Positions 16,505 to 26,144 of a stretch of 64,000 nucleotides of DNA are shown here, one piece after another. The translations under genes and the position numbers were made by a program. How positions within the stretch are numbered: position 1 is the stretch's first letter; every line of letters starts with the position of its first letter. The stretch comes from Buttiauxella ferragutiae (lineage in GTDB: Bacteria; Pseudomonadota; Gammaproteobacteria; Enterobacterales; Enterobacteriaceae), in the NCBI RefSeq assembly GCF_001654915.1, contig NZ_LXEQ01000027.1. One strand, 5' to 3'. The notes beneath the pieces were generated by a model. It saw only the letters and a list, made by a program, of their open reading frames with translations, was not told where the DNA came from and made no database searches.

Positions 16505-17665
16505 TTGATTAAGTCAGCAATATTGGTTCTGGAAGACGGAACCCAATTCCACGGTCGGGCCATTGGGGCATCGGGTTCGGCCATTGGGGAAGTCGTTTTC
16601 AACACCTCTTTGACCGGTTATCAAGAAATCCTCACTGATCCTTCCTACTCCCGCCAGATTGTCACTCTTACTTATCCTCATATCGGAAATGTCGGCACCA
16701 ATGCTGCTGATGAAGAATCCTCCCAGGTACATGCGCAAGGCCTCGTCATCCGTGACCTACCACTGATTGCCAGCAACTATCGCAATACCGAAGACCTTTC
16801 TTCTTATCTCAAGCGCCATAACATTGTGGCCATCGCCGATATCGATACCCGTAAGCTGACACGTATTCTGCGTGAGAAAGGTGCACAGAACGGCTGCATT
16901 ATTGCCGGTGATAACCTTGATGCCGCACTGGCGCTGGAAAAAGCAAAAGCTTTCCCAGGCCTCAACGGTATGGATCTCGCGAAAGAAGTCACCACGAAGG
17001 AAGCTTACGCCTGGCAGCAGGGGAGCTGGACACTTGAAGGTGAGTTGCCTGAAGCGGCTAAAGAAGAAGATTTACCGTTCCATGTCGTCGCCTACGATTA
17101 CGGCGTGAAACGCAACATTCTGCGTATGTTGGTTGACCGCGGTTGCCGCCTGACGGTGGTTCCGGCGCAAACATCAGCTGAAGATGTGTTGAAGATGAAT
17201 CCAGATGGCATCTTCTTATCTAACGGCCCTGGTGACCCGGCGCCGTGCGACTACGCCATCAGCGCCATTAAATCCTTCCTGGAAACAGACGTGCCGGTAT
17301 TCGGTATCTGCCTGGGCCACCAGTTGCTGGCTCTGGCGAGCGGCGCGAAAACCGTGAAGATGAAGTTTGGTCACCACGGTGGCAACCACCCGGTTAAAGA
17401 TTTGGATCGCGATTGCGTGATGATCACTGCTCAGAACCATGGTTTCGCCGTAGAGGAATCAACACTTCCGGCGAACCTGCGCGTGACTCATAAGTCACTG
17501 TTCGATGGAACGCTGCAAGGCATTCATCGTACAGATAAAGCAGCATTCAGCTTCCAGGGGCACCCAGAAGCAAGCCCTGGCCCGCACGATGCGGCGCCGC
17601 TGTTTGACCACTTTATCGAATTGATTAAGCACTACCGTTCTACCGCCACTCTTAATAGCAAGTAA
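16505..17665 (+). CDS. carA: Carbamoyl-phosphate synthase small subunit (glutaminase)
   Basis: A 386-residue glutamine amidotransferase that feeds ammonia to CarB for arginine and pyrimidine synthesis. The start is TTG at 16505, as in E. coli (I-K-S-A-I-L-V-L-E-D-G-T), 5 bases after CTGGAGGG. The class I amidotransferase triad is visible: Cys in F-G-I-C-L-G-H-Q near residue 269 and His/Glu in G-H-P-E-A-S-P-G-P-H near residue 355. It is followed by carB after 18 bp. Confidence 0.97.
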   Translation: MIKSAILVLEDGTQFHGRAIGASGSAIGEVVFNTSLTGYQEILTDPSYSRQIVTLTYPHIGNVGTNAADEESSQVHAQGLVIRDLPLIASNYRNTEDLSSYLKRHNIVAIADIDTRKLTRILREKGAQNGCIIAGDNLDAALALEKAKAFPGLNGMDLAKEVTTKEAYAWQQGSWTLEGELPEAAKEEDLPFHVVAYDYGVKRNILRMLVDRGCRLTVVPAQTSAEDVLKMNPDGIFLSNGPGDPAPCDYAISAIKSFLETDVPVFGICLGHQLLALASGAKTVKMKFGHHGGNHPVKDLDRDCVMITAQNHGFAVEESTLPANLRVTHKSLFDGTLQGIHRTDKAAFSFQGHPEASPGPHDAAPLFDHFIELIKHYRSTATLNSK

Positions 17666-17683
17666 GTATCAGGAGCTAAGAAA

Positions 17684-20600
17684 ATGCCAAAACGTACAGA
17701 TATAAAAAGCATCCTGATCCTCGGCGCAGGCCCGATTGTTATCGGCCAGGCGTGTGAGTTCGACTACTCCGGTGCCCAGGCGTGTAAAGCGCTGCGTGAA
17801 GAGGGTTACCGCGTCATTCTGGTGAACTCCAACCCGGCAACGATTATGACCGACCCGGAAATGGCCGATGCAACTTACATCGAGCCGATTCACTGGGAAG
17901 TGGTTCGCAAAATCATTGAGAAAGAGCGCCCGGACGCGGTTCTGCCAACCATGGGCGGCCAGACTGCACTGAACTGTGCGCTGGAGCTGGAGCGTGAAGG
18001 CGTGCTGGCAGAATTCGGTGTCACCATGATTGGTGCAACCGCAGACGCCATTGATAAAGCTGAAGACCGCCGCCGTTTCGACGTGGCGATGAAAAAAATC
18101 GGCCTTGATACTGCGCGCTCTGGCATTGCTCACAATATGGAAGAAGCGTTGGCGGTTGCGGCGGACGTCGGTTATCCGTGCATCATCCGCCCTTCATTCA
18201 CCATGGGCGGCACCGGCGGCGGTATTGCATACAACCGTGAAGAATTCGAAGAAATTTGCGAGCGTGGCCTGGATCTTTCGCCAACCAAAGAGCTGCTGAT
18301 TGATGAATCGCTGATTGGCTGGAAAGAGTACGAGATGGAAGTTGTGCGTGATAAAAACGACAACTGCATTATCGTCTGCTCTATCGAAAACCTTGACCCG
18401 ATGGGTATTCACACCGGTGACTCCATCACCGTTGCGCCAGCGCAAACGCTGACCGACAAAGAGTACCAAATCATGCGTAACGCCTCGATGGCGGTGCTGC
18501 GTGAAATCGGCGTGGAAACTGGCGGTTCTAACGTGCAGTTCTCGGTTAACCCGAAAACTGGCCGTCTGATTGTTATCGAGATGAACCCGCGTGTATCGCG
18601 CTCATCTGCACTGGCTTCTAAAGCAACCGGATTCCCGATTGCCAAAGTAGCGGCGAAACTGGCGGTGGGTTACACCCTCGATGAGCTGATGAACGATATC
18701 ACCGGTGGTAAAACGCCAGCCTCGTTCGAACCGTCTATCGACTACGTTGTGACTAAAATTCCTCGCTTTAACTTCGAGAAATTCGTCGGCGCTAACGACC
18801 GCCTGACCACGCAGATGAAATCTGTGGGTGAAGTGATGGCGATTGGCCGCACCCAACAGGAATCACTGCAAAAAGCCCTGCGCGGCCTGGAAGTGGGCGC
18901 GACCGGTTTTGACCCGAAAGTGAATCTGGATGACCCGGAAGCGCTGACCAAAATCCGCCGCGAGCTGAAAGACGCTGGCGCTGAGCGTATCTGGTACGTT
19001 GCTGATGCCTTCCGTGCGGGCCTGTCCGTTGATGGCGTGTTCAACCTGACCAACATTGACCGCTGGTTCCTGGTACAGATTGAAGAGCTGGTTCGCCTGG
19101 AAGAAAAAGTAGAAGAGATCGGCATTACCGGTCTGACTCATGACTTCCTGCGCTTCCTGAAACGCAAAGGCTTTGCCGATGCGCGCCTGGCGAAACTGGC
19201 TGGCGTTCGCGAATCAGAAATCCGCAAACTGCGTGAGCAATACAACTTACACCCGGTTTATAAGCGTGTTGATACCTGTGCGGCAGAGTTCTCTACCGAC
19301 ACGGCGTACATGTACTCTACTTATGAAGACGAGTGTGAAGCTAACCCGAACAACGACCGTGACAAAATCATGGTGTTGGGTGGTGGCCCGAACCGTATCG
19401 GCCAGGGTATCGAGTTTGACTACTGCTGCGTCCACGCATCCCTTGCGCTGCGTGAAGATGGTTACGAAACCATCATGGTTAACTGCAACCCAGAAACCGT
19501 TTCAACCGACTACGACACGTCCGACCGCCTGTACTTCGAACCAGTAACCCTGGAAGACGTGCTGGAAATCGTGCGCGTTGAGAAACCAAAAGGCGTCATC
19601 GTGCAGTACGGCGGCCAGACTCCGCTGAAACTGGCTCGCGAACTCGAAGCCGCTGGCGTACCGATTATCGGCACCAGCCCGGATGCTATCGACCGTGCAG
19701 AAGACCGTGAGCGTTTCCAGCACGCCGTTGACCGCCTGAAGCTGAAACAGCCTGCCAACGCCACCGTCACCGCCATCGAAATGGCGGTCGAGAAAGCGGC
19801 CCATATTGGTTACCCGCTGGTTGTGCGTCCATCCTACGTTCTGGGTGGCCGCGCGATGGAAATCGTCTATGACGAAGTGGATTTACGTCGTTACTTCCAG
19901 ACTGCGGTTAGCGTTTCAAACGACGCGCCAGTGCTGCTCGACCGCTTCCTTGACGATGCGGTAGAAGTGGATGTTGATGCCATCTGCGACGGTGAAACCG
20001 TACTGATTGGCGGTATTATGGAGCACATCGAACAAGCTGGCGTTCACTCCGGTGACTCCGCATGTTCTCTGCCAGCTTACACGCTGAGCCAGGAAATCCA
20101 GGACGTGATGCGCCAACAGGTCCAGAAACTGGCTTTCGAGCTGCAAGTTCGCGGTTTGATGAACGTGCAGTTTGCGGTGAAAGACAACGAAGTCTACCTG
20201 ATTGAAGTGAACCCGCGTGCTGCGCGTACCGTACCGTTTGTCTCTAAAGCGACCGGCATGGCACTGGCGAAAGTGGCGGCGCGTGTGATGGTTGGGCAAA
20301 CTCTGGTGCAACAGGGCATGACCAAAGAAATCATCCCACCGTATTACTCGGTGAAAGAAGTGGTTCTGCCGTTCAACAAGTTCCCGGGCGTTGACCCACT
20401 GTTAGGGCCAGAAATGCGCTCCACCGGTGAAGTCATGGGCGTGGGTCGTACCTTCGCAGAAGCGTTCGCCAAAGCGATGCTGGGCAGCCAGTCTACGATG
20501 CGTAAACCAGGCCGCGCGCTACTTTCTGTTCGTGAAGGCGACAAAAAGCGTGTGGTTGACCTGGCAGCAAAACTGCTGAAACAGGGCTTTGAACTGGATG

Positions 20601-20908
20601 CAACTCATGGCACCGCTGTGGTGTTAGGCGAAGCTGGCATTAACCCGCGTCTGGTGAACAAGGTGCATGAAGGCCGTCCGCACATTCAGGACCGTATCAA
20701 GAATGGCGAATACACCTACATCATCAACACCACCGCAGGCCGCCAGGCGATTGAGGATTCCAAACTCATCCGCCGCAGCGCACTGCAATATAAAGTGCAT
20801 TACGACACCACGCTGAACGGCGGCTTTGCTACGGCGATGGCGTTGAACTCTGACGCGACAGAGAAAGTGATTTCAGTTCAGGAAATGCACGCGCAGATTA
20901 AAGGCTAA
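17684..20908 (+). CDS. carB: Carbamoyl-phosphate synthase large subunit
   Basis: A 1074-residue synthetase with two homologous ATP-grasp halves (about 1-400 and 550-935), an oligomerisation domain between them, and a C-terminal allosteric (MGS-like) domain from about 936. Repeated G-G-G-P-N-R-I-G-Q and G-A-G-P-I-V-I-G-Q-A motifs mark the two halves. Length agrees with E. coli (1073). It forms an operon with carA. Confidence 0.98.
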   Translation: MPKRTDIKSILILGAGPIVIGQACEFDYSGAQACKALREEGYRVILVNSNPATIMTDPEMADATYIEPIHWEVVRKIIEKERPDAVLPTMGGQTALNCALELEREGVLAEFGVTMIGATADAIDKAEDRRRFDVAMKKIGLDTARSGIAHNMEEALAVAADVGYPCIIRPSFTMGGTGGGIAYNREEFEEICERGLDLSPTKELLIDESLIGWKEYEMEVVRDKNDNCIIVCSIENLDPMGIHTGDSITVAPAQTLTDKEYQIMRNASMAVLREIGVETGGSNVQFSVNPKTGRLIVIEMNPRVSRSSALASKATGFPIAKVAAKLAVGYTLDELMNDITGGKTPASFEPSIDYVVTKIPRFNFEKFVGANDRLTTQMKSVGEVMAIGRTQQESLQKALRGLEVGATGFDPKVNLDDPEALTKIRRELKDAGAERIWYVADAFRAGLSVDGVFNLTNIDRWFLVQIEELVRLEEKVEEIGITGLTHDFLRFLKRKGFADARLAKLAGVRESEIRKLREQYNLHPVYKRVDTCAAEFSTDTAYMYSTYEDECEANPNNDRDKIMVLGGGPNRIGQGIEFDYCCVHASLALREDGYETIMVNCNPETVSTDYDTSDRLYFEPVTLEDVLEIVRVEKPKGVIVQYGGQTPLKLARELEAAGVPIIGTSPDAIDRAEDRERFQHAVDRLKLKQPANATVTAIEMAVEKAAHIGYPLVVRPSYVLGGRAMEIVYDEVDLRRYFQTAVSVSNDAPVLLDRFLDDAVEVDVDAICDGETVLIGGIMEHIEQAGVHSGDSACSLPAYTLSQEIQDVMRQQVQKLAFELQVRGLMNVQFAVKDNEVYLIEVNPRAARTVPFVSKATGMALAKVAARVMVGQTLVQQGMTKEIIPPYYSVKEVVLPFNKFPGVDPLLGPEMRSTGEVMGVGRTFAEAFAKAMLGSQSTMRKPGRALLSVREGDKKRVVDLAAKLLKQGFELDATHGTAVVLGEAGINPRLVNKVHEGRPHIQDRIKNGEYTYIINTTAGRQAIEDSKLIRRSALQYKVHYDTTLNGGFATAMALNSDATEKVISVQEMHAQIKG

Positions 20909-20931
20909 TTTCTTTAACTGATATAAAAAAT

Positions 20932-20960
20932 AAACGGCTCCTCATTGCAGGGGCCGTTTG
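20932..20960 (+). terminator. Probable carB terminator hairpin
   Basis: AAACGGCTCC pairs with GGGGCCGTTT around an eight-base loop, 23 bp after carB. The following T-tract is interrupted (TTTGTCGTTT), so strength is uncertain. Confidence 0.7.
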
Positions 20961-21050
20961 TCGTTTAAGAGTGTTCTGGTTCTGAAAGCGAAGCGCATGC
21001 CGCTGACTATAATTACCCTGCTAATGAAAATTGAACGCAGGGAGAAAATA

Positions 21051-21284
21051 ATGCTCAATAAATCAATCATCACTCCAATTCTTGCCGCTATTGCGCTGAT
21101 GTCTGTTGCGGGTTGTTCTTCCAACCAATCGGTGAAAACTGCTGACGGGAAAACTATTGTCACCGATGGCAAGCCGCAAGTGGATGATGATACCGGACTG
21201 GTGTCATACAAAAATGCGGAAACCGGAAAAACAGAACAGATTAACCGTGACCAGGTTAAATCAATGGGCGAACTGGATAACTAA
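21051..21284 (+). CDS. YgdI/YgdR-family small lipoprotein
   Basis: A 77-residue protein with a signal peptide and lipobox S-V-A-G-C (lipidated Cys22), then a short beta-rich domain with the T-A-D-G-K-T-I-V-T-D-G-K-P and T-G-L-V-S-Y-K-N segments of the YgdI/YgdR (DUF903) family. I chose the ATG at 21051 because AGGGAG precedes it and the signal peptide starts there. It should be anchored in a cell-envelope membrane; its function is unknown. It sits where E. coli has the cai/fix cluster. Confidence 0.85.
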   Translation: MLNKSIITPILAAIALMSVAGCSSNQSVKTADGKTIVTDGKPQVDDDTGLVSYKNAETGKTEQINRDQVKSMGELDN

Positions 21285-21325
21285 TTCAGACTTATCCACT
21301 TAACCCGTCAAGAATATTGACTATT

Positions 21326-21384
21326 AGCCTGTTGAATTACTGACTACACTCTTTCGTTAAAAGAGAGCAGTAAAACAACAGGCT
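21326..21384 (+). promoter_or_regulatory. Long imperfect hairpin in front of kefF
   Basis: Three nested arms pair: AGCCTGTTG (21326-21334) with CAACAGGCT (21376-21384), TTACTG (21337-21342) with CAGTAA (21368-21373), and CTCTTT with AAAGAG around the loop. The 3' arm holds the only AGG near the kefF ATG at 21390, so folding in RNA would hide the ribosome-binding site. There is no T-tract, so it does not look like a terminator. Confidence 0.55.
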
Positions 21385-21389
21385 TATTC

Positions 21390-21920
21390 ATGATCTTAAT
21401 TATTTATGCACATCCTTACCCGCAGCACTCCCACGCCAACCGAAAAATGCTCGAACAGGCTTCACTATTACCTGATGTGGAAGTGCGCTCTCTTTATGAG
21501 TTATACCCAGATTTCAACATCGATATTGCCGCTGAACAAGAAGCGCTAAGCCGCGCTGATTTGGTTATCTGGCAACATCCGATGCAGTGGTATAGCACGC
21601 CGCCTTTGATGAAATTGTGGATTGATAAAGTGCTGGCTCATGGCTGGGCGTATGGCCACGGCGGCAAGGCGCTGCGCGGTAAACCCGTGATGTGGGCTGT
21701 TACCACTGGTGGTGGCGATAACCATTTCGAACTCGGCGACCATCCGGGTTTTGCTGTTCTCGGCCAACCATTGCAAGCTACGGCGCTGTACTGCGGCATG
21801 AACTGGCTGCCGCATTTCACTATCCATTTCACGTTTGTCTGTGACGAAAATACCCTCGAGGTACAAGCCGAAATGTACAAGCAACGTTTGCTCGACTGGC
21901 AGGAGGCAAATCATGGATAG
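21390..21920 (+). CDS. kefF: Glutathione-regulated potassium-efflux ancillary protein (quinone oxidoreductase)
   Basis: A 176-residue flavodoxin-fold protein that binds KefC at the membrane and is needed for full efflux activity; the family also reduces quinones with NAD(P)H. The N-terminus I-L-I-I-Y-A-H-P-Y-P and the W-Q-H-P-M-Q-W-Y-S and T-T-G-G-G segments match KefF. It overlaps kefC by 8 bp. Confidence 0.96.
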   Translation: MILIIYAHPYPQHSHANRKMLEQASLLPDVEVRSLYELYPDFNIDIAAEQEALSRADLVIWQHPMQWYSTPPLMKLWIDKVLAHGWAYGHGGKALRGKPVMWAVTTGGGDNHFELGDHPGFAVLGQPLQATALYCGMNWLPHFTIHFTFVCDENTLEVQAEMYKQRLLDWQEANHG

Positions 21921-23769
21921 CCACAGCATGATCCAGGCGCTGATTTACCTCGGTTCAGCGGCGATCATAGTACCGATTGCGGTGCGTCTTGGCCTGGGGT
22001 CAGTGTTGGGCTACCTAATCGCAGGCTGCATTATCGGGCCGTGGGGATTGCGACTGGTGACGGACGCCGAAACTATTCTTCACTTTGCGGAGATCGGCGT
22101 GGTCTTGATGCTATTCGTCATCGGACTGGAACTGGACCCACAACGTTTGTGGACGCTGCGTGCGTCAGTATTTGGCGGCGGTGCGCTGCAGATGGTAGCG
22201 TGTGGATTGCTGCTCGGCTTGTTCTGTATGTTCTTAGGATTGCGCTGGCAAGTGGCGGTGTTAATCGGCCTGACTCTGGCACTTTCTTCTACCGCAATCG
22301 CCATGCAGGCGATGAACGAGCGAAACCTGACCGTTTCACAAATGGGGCGCAGTGCCTTTGCGGTGCTGTTATTCCAGGACATTGCAGCAATTCCGCTGGT
22401 GGCGATGATTCCCTTATTAGCCAGCAGTAGCGCAACCACGACCTTTGCCGCCTTTTCTATTTCGGCTCTGAAAGTGGTTGGCGCTTTGACCATTGTTGTT
22501 TTGCTTGGGCGTTACGTCACACGCCCGGTTCTGCGGTTTGTGGCGCGTTCAGGCCTGCGCGAAGTGTTCAGTGCCATGGCGTTGTTTATGGTGTTCGGCT
22601 TTGGCCTATTGCTTGAAGAAGCCGGGCTTTCAATGGCGATGGGGGCATTTCTGGCGGGCGTGTTACTGGCAAGCTCTGAATATCGTCATGCGCTGGAAAG
22701 TGATATTGAACCGTTTAAAGGCTTGTTGCTCGGGCTGTTCTTTATTGGCGTGGGCATGTCGATAGACTTCGGCACTTTGCTGGAGAGCCCTTTGCGGATT
22801 ATCGTTCTGTTACTCGGTTTCCTGGCGATAAAAATCATCACGCTATGGATCGTAGCAAAACCGCTTAACGTGCCGCGTAAACAACGGCGCTGGTTTGCCG
22901 TCCTGTTAGGGCAGGGCAGTGAATTCGCATTCGTCATTTTTGGTACTGCGAGAATGGCTGAGGTACTGGACGACAGTTGGGCAAAATCGCTTACGCTTGC
23001 TGTCGCGCTATCGATGGCGGCCACGCCATTGTTGCTGGTGCTGCTCAACCGCCTGGAAAAATCAGGCCCAGAGCAGGCGCAAGAAGCGGATGAAATCGAT
23101 GAGGAACAGCCGCGTGTGATCATCGCAGGCTTTGGTCGTTTTGGGCAAATCGCCGGGCGTTTGTTACTGACCAGCGGCGTGAAAATGGTGGTTCTCGATC
23201 ACGACCCAGATCATATCGAAACGCTGAGAAAGTTTGGCACTAAAGTGTTTTATGGCGATGCGACGCGCGTGGATTTGCTGGAGTCCGCGGGTGCTGCAAA
23301 AGCGGAAGTGCTGATCAATGCCATCGACGATCCGGATGCAAATATGCAGTTAGCAGAACTTGTACAAGAGCATTTCCCGCATCTGAAAGTGATTGCGCGC
23401 GCACGTGACCTCGACCATTTCATTCGCCTGCGACAGTTGGGGGTTGACCAACCTGAGCGTGAGACTTTTGAAGGTGCGTTGAAAGTGGGGCGTAGGGCGC
23501 TCGAAGGGCTGGGTGTAGGGAGTTATGAGGCACGTGAACGAGCCGACCATTTCCGCCGCTTCAATGCGCAGATGGTGGAAGAAATGGTGCCTGCACCTGA
23601 CTGGTCAGCACGCGCCGATGTTCTCAAACGCACCAGCGCCATGTTGGCCGATGTGATTAACGAAGACCGTGCGCATCTCAATGTGATTCAACGCCATGGC
23701 TGGCAGGGTACTGAGGAGGGGATTCATTCGGGGAAACTGGCTGATGAACCGCCTGTTAAGCCCGAGTAG
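21913..23769 (+). CDS. kefC: Glutathione-regulated potassium/proton antiporter
   Basis: A 618-residue inner-membrane protein that lets potassium out and acidifies the cytosol during electrophile stress. Residues ~1-380 form the CPA2 antiporter domain with many hydrophobic segments. A linker rich in Glu (A-D-E-I-D-E-E-Q-P) leads to an RCK/TrkA-N domain with the nucleotide loop G-F-G-R-F-G-Q near residue 408. I chose the ATG at 21913 with AGGAGG upstream, overlapping kefF as in E. coli. Confidence 0.97.
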   Translation: MDSHSMIQALIYLGSAAIIVPIAVRLGLGSVLGYLIAGCIIGPWGLRLVTDAETILHFAEIGVVLMLFVIGLELDPQRLWTLRASVFGGGALQMVACGLLLGLFCMFLGLRWQVAVLIGLTLALSSTAIAMQAMNERNLTVSQMGRSAFAVLLFQDIAAIPLVAMIPLLASSSATTTFAAFSISALKVVGALTIVVLLGRYVTRPVLRFVARSGLREVFSAMALFMVFGFGLLLEEAGLSMAMGAFLAGVLLASSEYRHALESDIEPFKGLLLGLFFIGVGMSIDFGTLLESPLRIIVLLLGFLAIKIITLWIVAKPLNVPRKQRRWFAVLLGQGSEFAFVIFGTARMAEVLDDSWAKSLTLAVALSMAATPLLLVLLNRLEKSGPEQAQEADEIDEEQPRVIIAGFGRFGQIAGRLLLTSGVKMVVLDHDPDHIETLRKFGTKVFYGDATRVDLLESAGAAKAEVLINAIDDPDANMQLAELVQEHFPHLKVIARARDLDHFIRLRQLGVDQPERETFEGALKVGRRALEGLGVGSYEARERADHFRRFNAQMVEEMVPAPDWSARADVLKRTSAMLADVINEDRAHLNVIQRHGWQGTEEGIHSGKLADEPPVKPE

Positions 23770-23780
23770 CTAAAGGCTGT

Positions 23781-23852
23781 GTCGGATGACGCTAACGCTT
23801 ATTCGACCTACGCAAACCGTTTTAGGGTGGATTAGCGTTAGCGACATCCACC
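23781..23852. repeat. REP pair between kefC and the LysE-type gene
   Basis: Two inverted REP units (23781-23811 and 23823-23852; cores GTCGGATGACGCTAACGCTT and AGGGTGGATTAGCGTTAGCG) lie between convergent genes. Confidence 0.8.
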
Positions 23853-23871
23853 GATTTTTTGCGGTAAGAAA

Positions 23872-24486
23872 TCAGCTCAAGGCGACTTTTATTCCCAGAG
23901 CTATCAACATCCCGCCCAGCAATTTATCAACAATTTTCTGCGCTTTGGCAAGTCCACGACGCACCGGCTCGCTTTGAATCAGTACCACTAATAACGGCCA
24001 CCAGACGACGGACAGCATCAGGATGACGCCTGCGTACCACAGTTTTTCCATCGTGCCTGAATGGATGCTCAAAACCTGGGTGAAAACAGAGAGGAAGAAC
24101 AAAGTTGCTTTCGGGTTCAACAGGTTGCACAGATAGCCTTGTAAAAAGGCTTTTGTTAGCGTGGTTTGCTGGCGTTCAATATTACTGACATCCATTTTGC
24201 CGCCGCCGCGTGCTAACAGTGCCTGTACGCCAATCCAAATTAGATATGCAGCACCGGCATATTTCAGCAAGCCGAACAACCACGGAGTGGTGGTAATCAC
24301 TACCGCTAACCCGGCAACACAATAAGTCATGTGCGTTGCCACTCCGCTGATAACTCCCAGCGAGGTCATCATTGCTGCCGAGCGTGAATAGCGAGCGGCG
24401 TTCTTAATAACCAGGAAGAAATCAGGCCCAGGGGAGAGCATCCCCAAAGTGGCAATAGTGGCGACAAAAAGCGTGGTTTCCAGCAT
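23872..24486 (-). CDS. LysE/RhtB-family amino-acid exporter
   Basis: A 204-residue membrane protein with about six hydrophobic segments. The family motif S-P-G-P-D-F-F-L-V is near residue 20 and N-P-K-A-T-L-F-F near residue 125. I chose the ATG at 24486; an in-frame TTG at 24513 lacks a ribosome-binding site. It belongs with RhtB/RhtC-type homoserine, threonine or homoserine-lactone exporters, but the substrate is unknown. It is an insertion between kefC and folA compared with E. coli. Confidence 0.85.
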   Translation of the reverse strand: MLETTLFVATIATLGMLSPGPDFFLVIKNAARYSRSAAMMTSLGVISGVATHMTYCVAGLAVVITTTPWLFGLLKYAGAAYLIWIGVQALLARGGGKMDVSNIERQQTTLTKAFLQGYLCNLLNPKATLFFLSVFTQVLSIHSGTMEKLWYAGVILMLSVVWWPLLVVLIQSEPVRRGLAKAQKIVDKLLGGMLIALGIKVALS

Positions 24487-24763
24487 GGCAATGTCCGGTA
24501 AAGATACGATCAATAATCGTGAACTATACCGCAGCTAGAGCATAGACTTATAGTCTGTGGCAGGCCACAGTTAAGAATTTTTTACGTTACTTTGGGCGCT
24601 TTTACGCTAACTCATTGTTCCTGTTATATCAGGAAGCATTACGTGACAGGTTTACAGTCGCAGAACGAAAAAATTCTTACGCAGAAGCTTGTGGATAGTC
24701 GACGAAAGATTGCGCTTTCCGTATAGTGGCGGCAATTTTTTTCACCACCCGTGGGTTAATAGA

Positions 24764-25243
24764 ATGATCAGTCTGATTGCTGCATTAGCGGTAGATCGTG
24801 TAATTGGCATGGAAAACGCCATGCCCTGGGACATCCCTGCCGATCTGGCATGGTTTAAACGTAATACACTGAATAAACCTGTCGTTATGGGGCGTTTGAC
24901 CTGGGAATCTATCGGTCGTCCGCTTCCAGGGCGCAAGAATATTGTCATTAGCAGCAAGCCAGGCACCGATGACCGCGTTGAGTGGGTTTCGTCCGTAGAG
25001 GACGCTATTAAAGCCTGTGGCGATGCGGAAGAAATTATGGTGATTGGCGGTGGGCGTGTTTACGAACAGTTCCTGCCAAAAGCACAGCGTCTGTATCTGA
25101 CGCACATTGACGCAGAAGTGGAAGGTGACACGCATTTCCCGGATTACGACCCGGACGAGTGGCAGTCAACGTTCAGCGAATTCCATGATGCGGACGAGAA
25201 TAACTCGCACGGCTACTGTTTCGAGGTTCTGGAACGTCGATAA
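24764..25243 (+). CDS. folA: Dihydrofolate reductase
   Basis: A 159-residue NADPH-dependent enzyme that makes tetrahydrofolate; it is the trimethoprim target. Asp27 and Trp22 of the active site and the M20 loop (M-E-N-A-M-P-W) are intact, as is G-G-G-R-V-Y-E-Q near residue 96. The start gives the E. coli length. The 277 bp upstream to the LysE gene hold its promoter. Confidence 0.98.
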   Translation: MISLIAALAVDRVIGMENAMPWDIPADLAWFKRNTLNKPVVMGRLTWESIGRPLPGRKNIVISSKPGTDDRVEWVSSVEDAIKACGDAEEIMVIGGGRVYEQFLPKAQRLYLTHIDAEVEGDTHFPDYDPDEWQSTFSEFHDADENNSHGYCFEVLERR

Positions 25244-25258
25244 GACGGGCTGGAAAAG

Positions 25259-25287
25259 AAAAAACCCGGTTAATGACCGGGTTTTTT
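25259..25287. terminator. Bidirectional terminator between folA and apaH
   Basis: A 12-bp stem AAAAAACCCGGT/ACCGGGTTTTTT with loop TAATG. T-tracts on both strands serve both convergent genes. Confidence 0.92.
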
Positions 25288-25288
25288 C

Positions 25289-26140
25289 TTATGAAGCGAT
25301 AGCCGTTTCACCATCGCCCACATCTTTCTGGCGATTGGAGGGCTGAACGAAATAGGTTTTGTCTTCCCAGCGTAAGCAAGTTAGATCGCCACCCCAGCAG
25401 CAGCCGGTATCAAGCCCGTATATGCCCTCTGGCGTGCCTTTGCCTTCCAGCGATGCCCAGTGCCCGAAGATAACGGAATATTCAGCGGTCACAGGCCCAG
25501 GGATCGCAAACCACGGCTTCAGCGGAGCGGGCGCGCTTTCAGGCGTGTCTTTGCAGTACATATCCAGTTGCCCGTTCGGGAAGCAATAACGCATACGGGT
25601 CAGTGAATTGGTAATAAACCGCAGGCGCGCTAATCCTGAAAGTTCTGGTGACCAGTTGTTAGGCATATCGCCATACATCGCATCGAGGAATAACGGATAG
25701 CTGTCACTCGATAACACGGCTTCGACATCACGTGCACAGGCCATTGCGGTGTTCAAATCCCACTGCGGGGTGACCCCGGCGTGAGCCATTACCAGTTTTT
25801 TCTCTTCATCAACCTGAAGCAGCGGCTGGCGGCGTAGCCAGTTAAGCAATTCGTCAGCATCAGGTGCTTCCAGAAGCTGGGACACACGATCTTTGGGCTT
25901 ATTGCGGCTGATGCCTGCATAAACGGCCAGCAGATGTAGGTCATGGTTACCGAGAACCAGACGCACGCTGTTACCCAGTCCACGCACAAAACGCAGGACT
26001 TCAAGTGAACCCGGCCCACGCGCGACAAGATCGCCCGTAAGCCATAAAGTATCTTCACCAGGCTTAAAATCAACCTGTTGCAGTAGAGCGACCAGTTCAT
26101 CGTAACAGCCGTGAACATCGCCAATCAGGTATGTAGACAT
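25289..26140 (-). CDS. apaH: Bis(5'-nucleosyl)-tetraphosphatase (symmetrical)
   Basis: A 283-residue metallophosphatase that splits Ap4A to two ADP and removes Np4 caps from RNA. The motifs G-D-V-H-G-C, G-D-L-V-A-R-G-P and G-N-H-D-L-H are intact. I chose the ATG at 26140 (M-S-T-Y-L-I-G-D), which gives the family length; the longer reading to 26320 lies over apaG. It is the last gene of the lptD-surA-pdxA-rsmA-apaG-apaH operon. Confidence 0.97.
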   Translation of the reverse strand: MSTYLIGDVHGCYDELVALLQQVDFKPGEDTLWLTGDLVARGPGSLEVLRFVRGLGNSVRLVLGNHDLHLLAVYAGISRNKPKDRVSQLLEAPDADELLNWLRRQPLLQVDEEKKLVMAHAGVTPQWDLNTAMACARDVEAVLSSDSYPLFLDAMYGDMPNNWSPELSGLARLRFITNSLTRMRYCFPNGQLDMYCKDTPESAPAPLKPWFAIPGPVTAEYSVIFGHWASLEGKGTPEGIYGLDTGCCWGGDLTCLRWEDKTYFVQPSNRQKDVGDGETAIAS

Positions 26141-26144
26141 TGGA

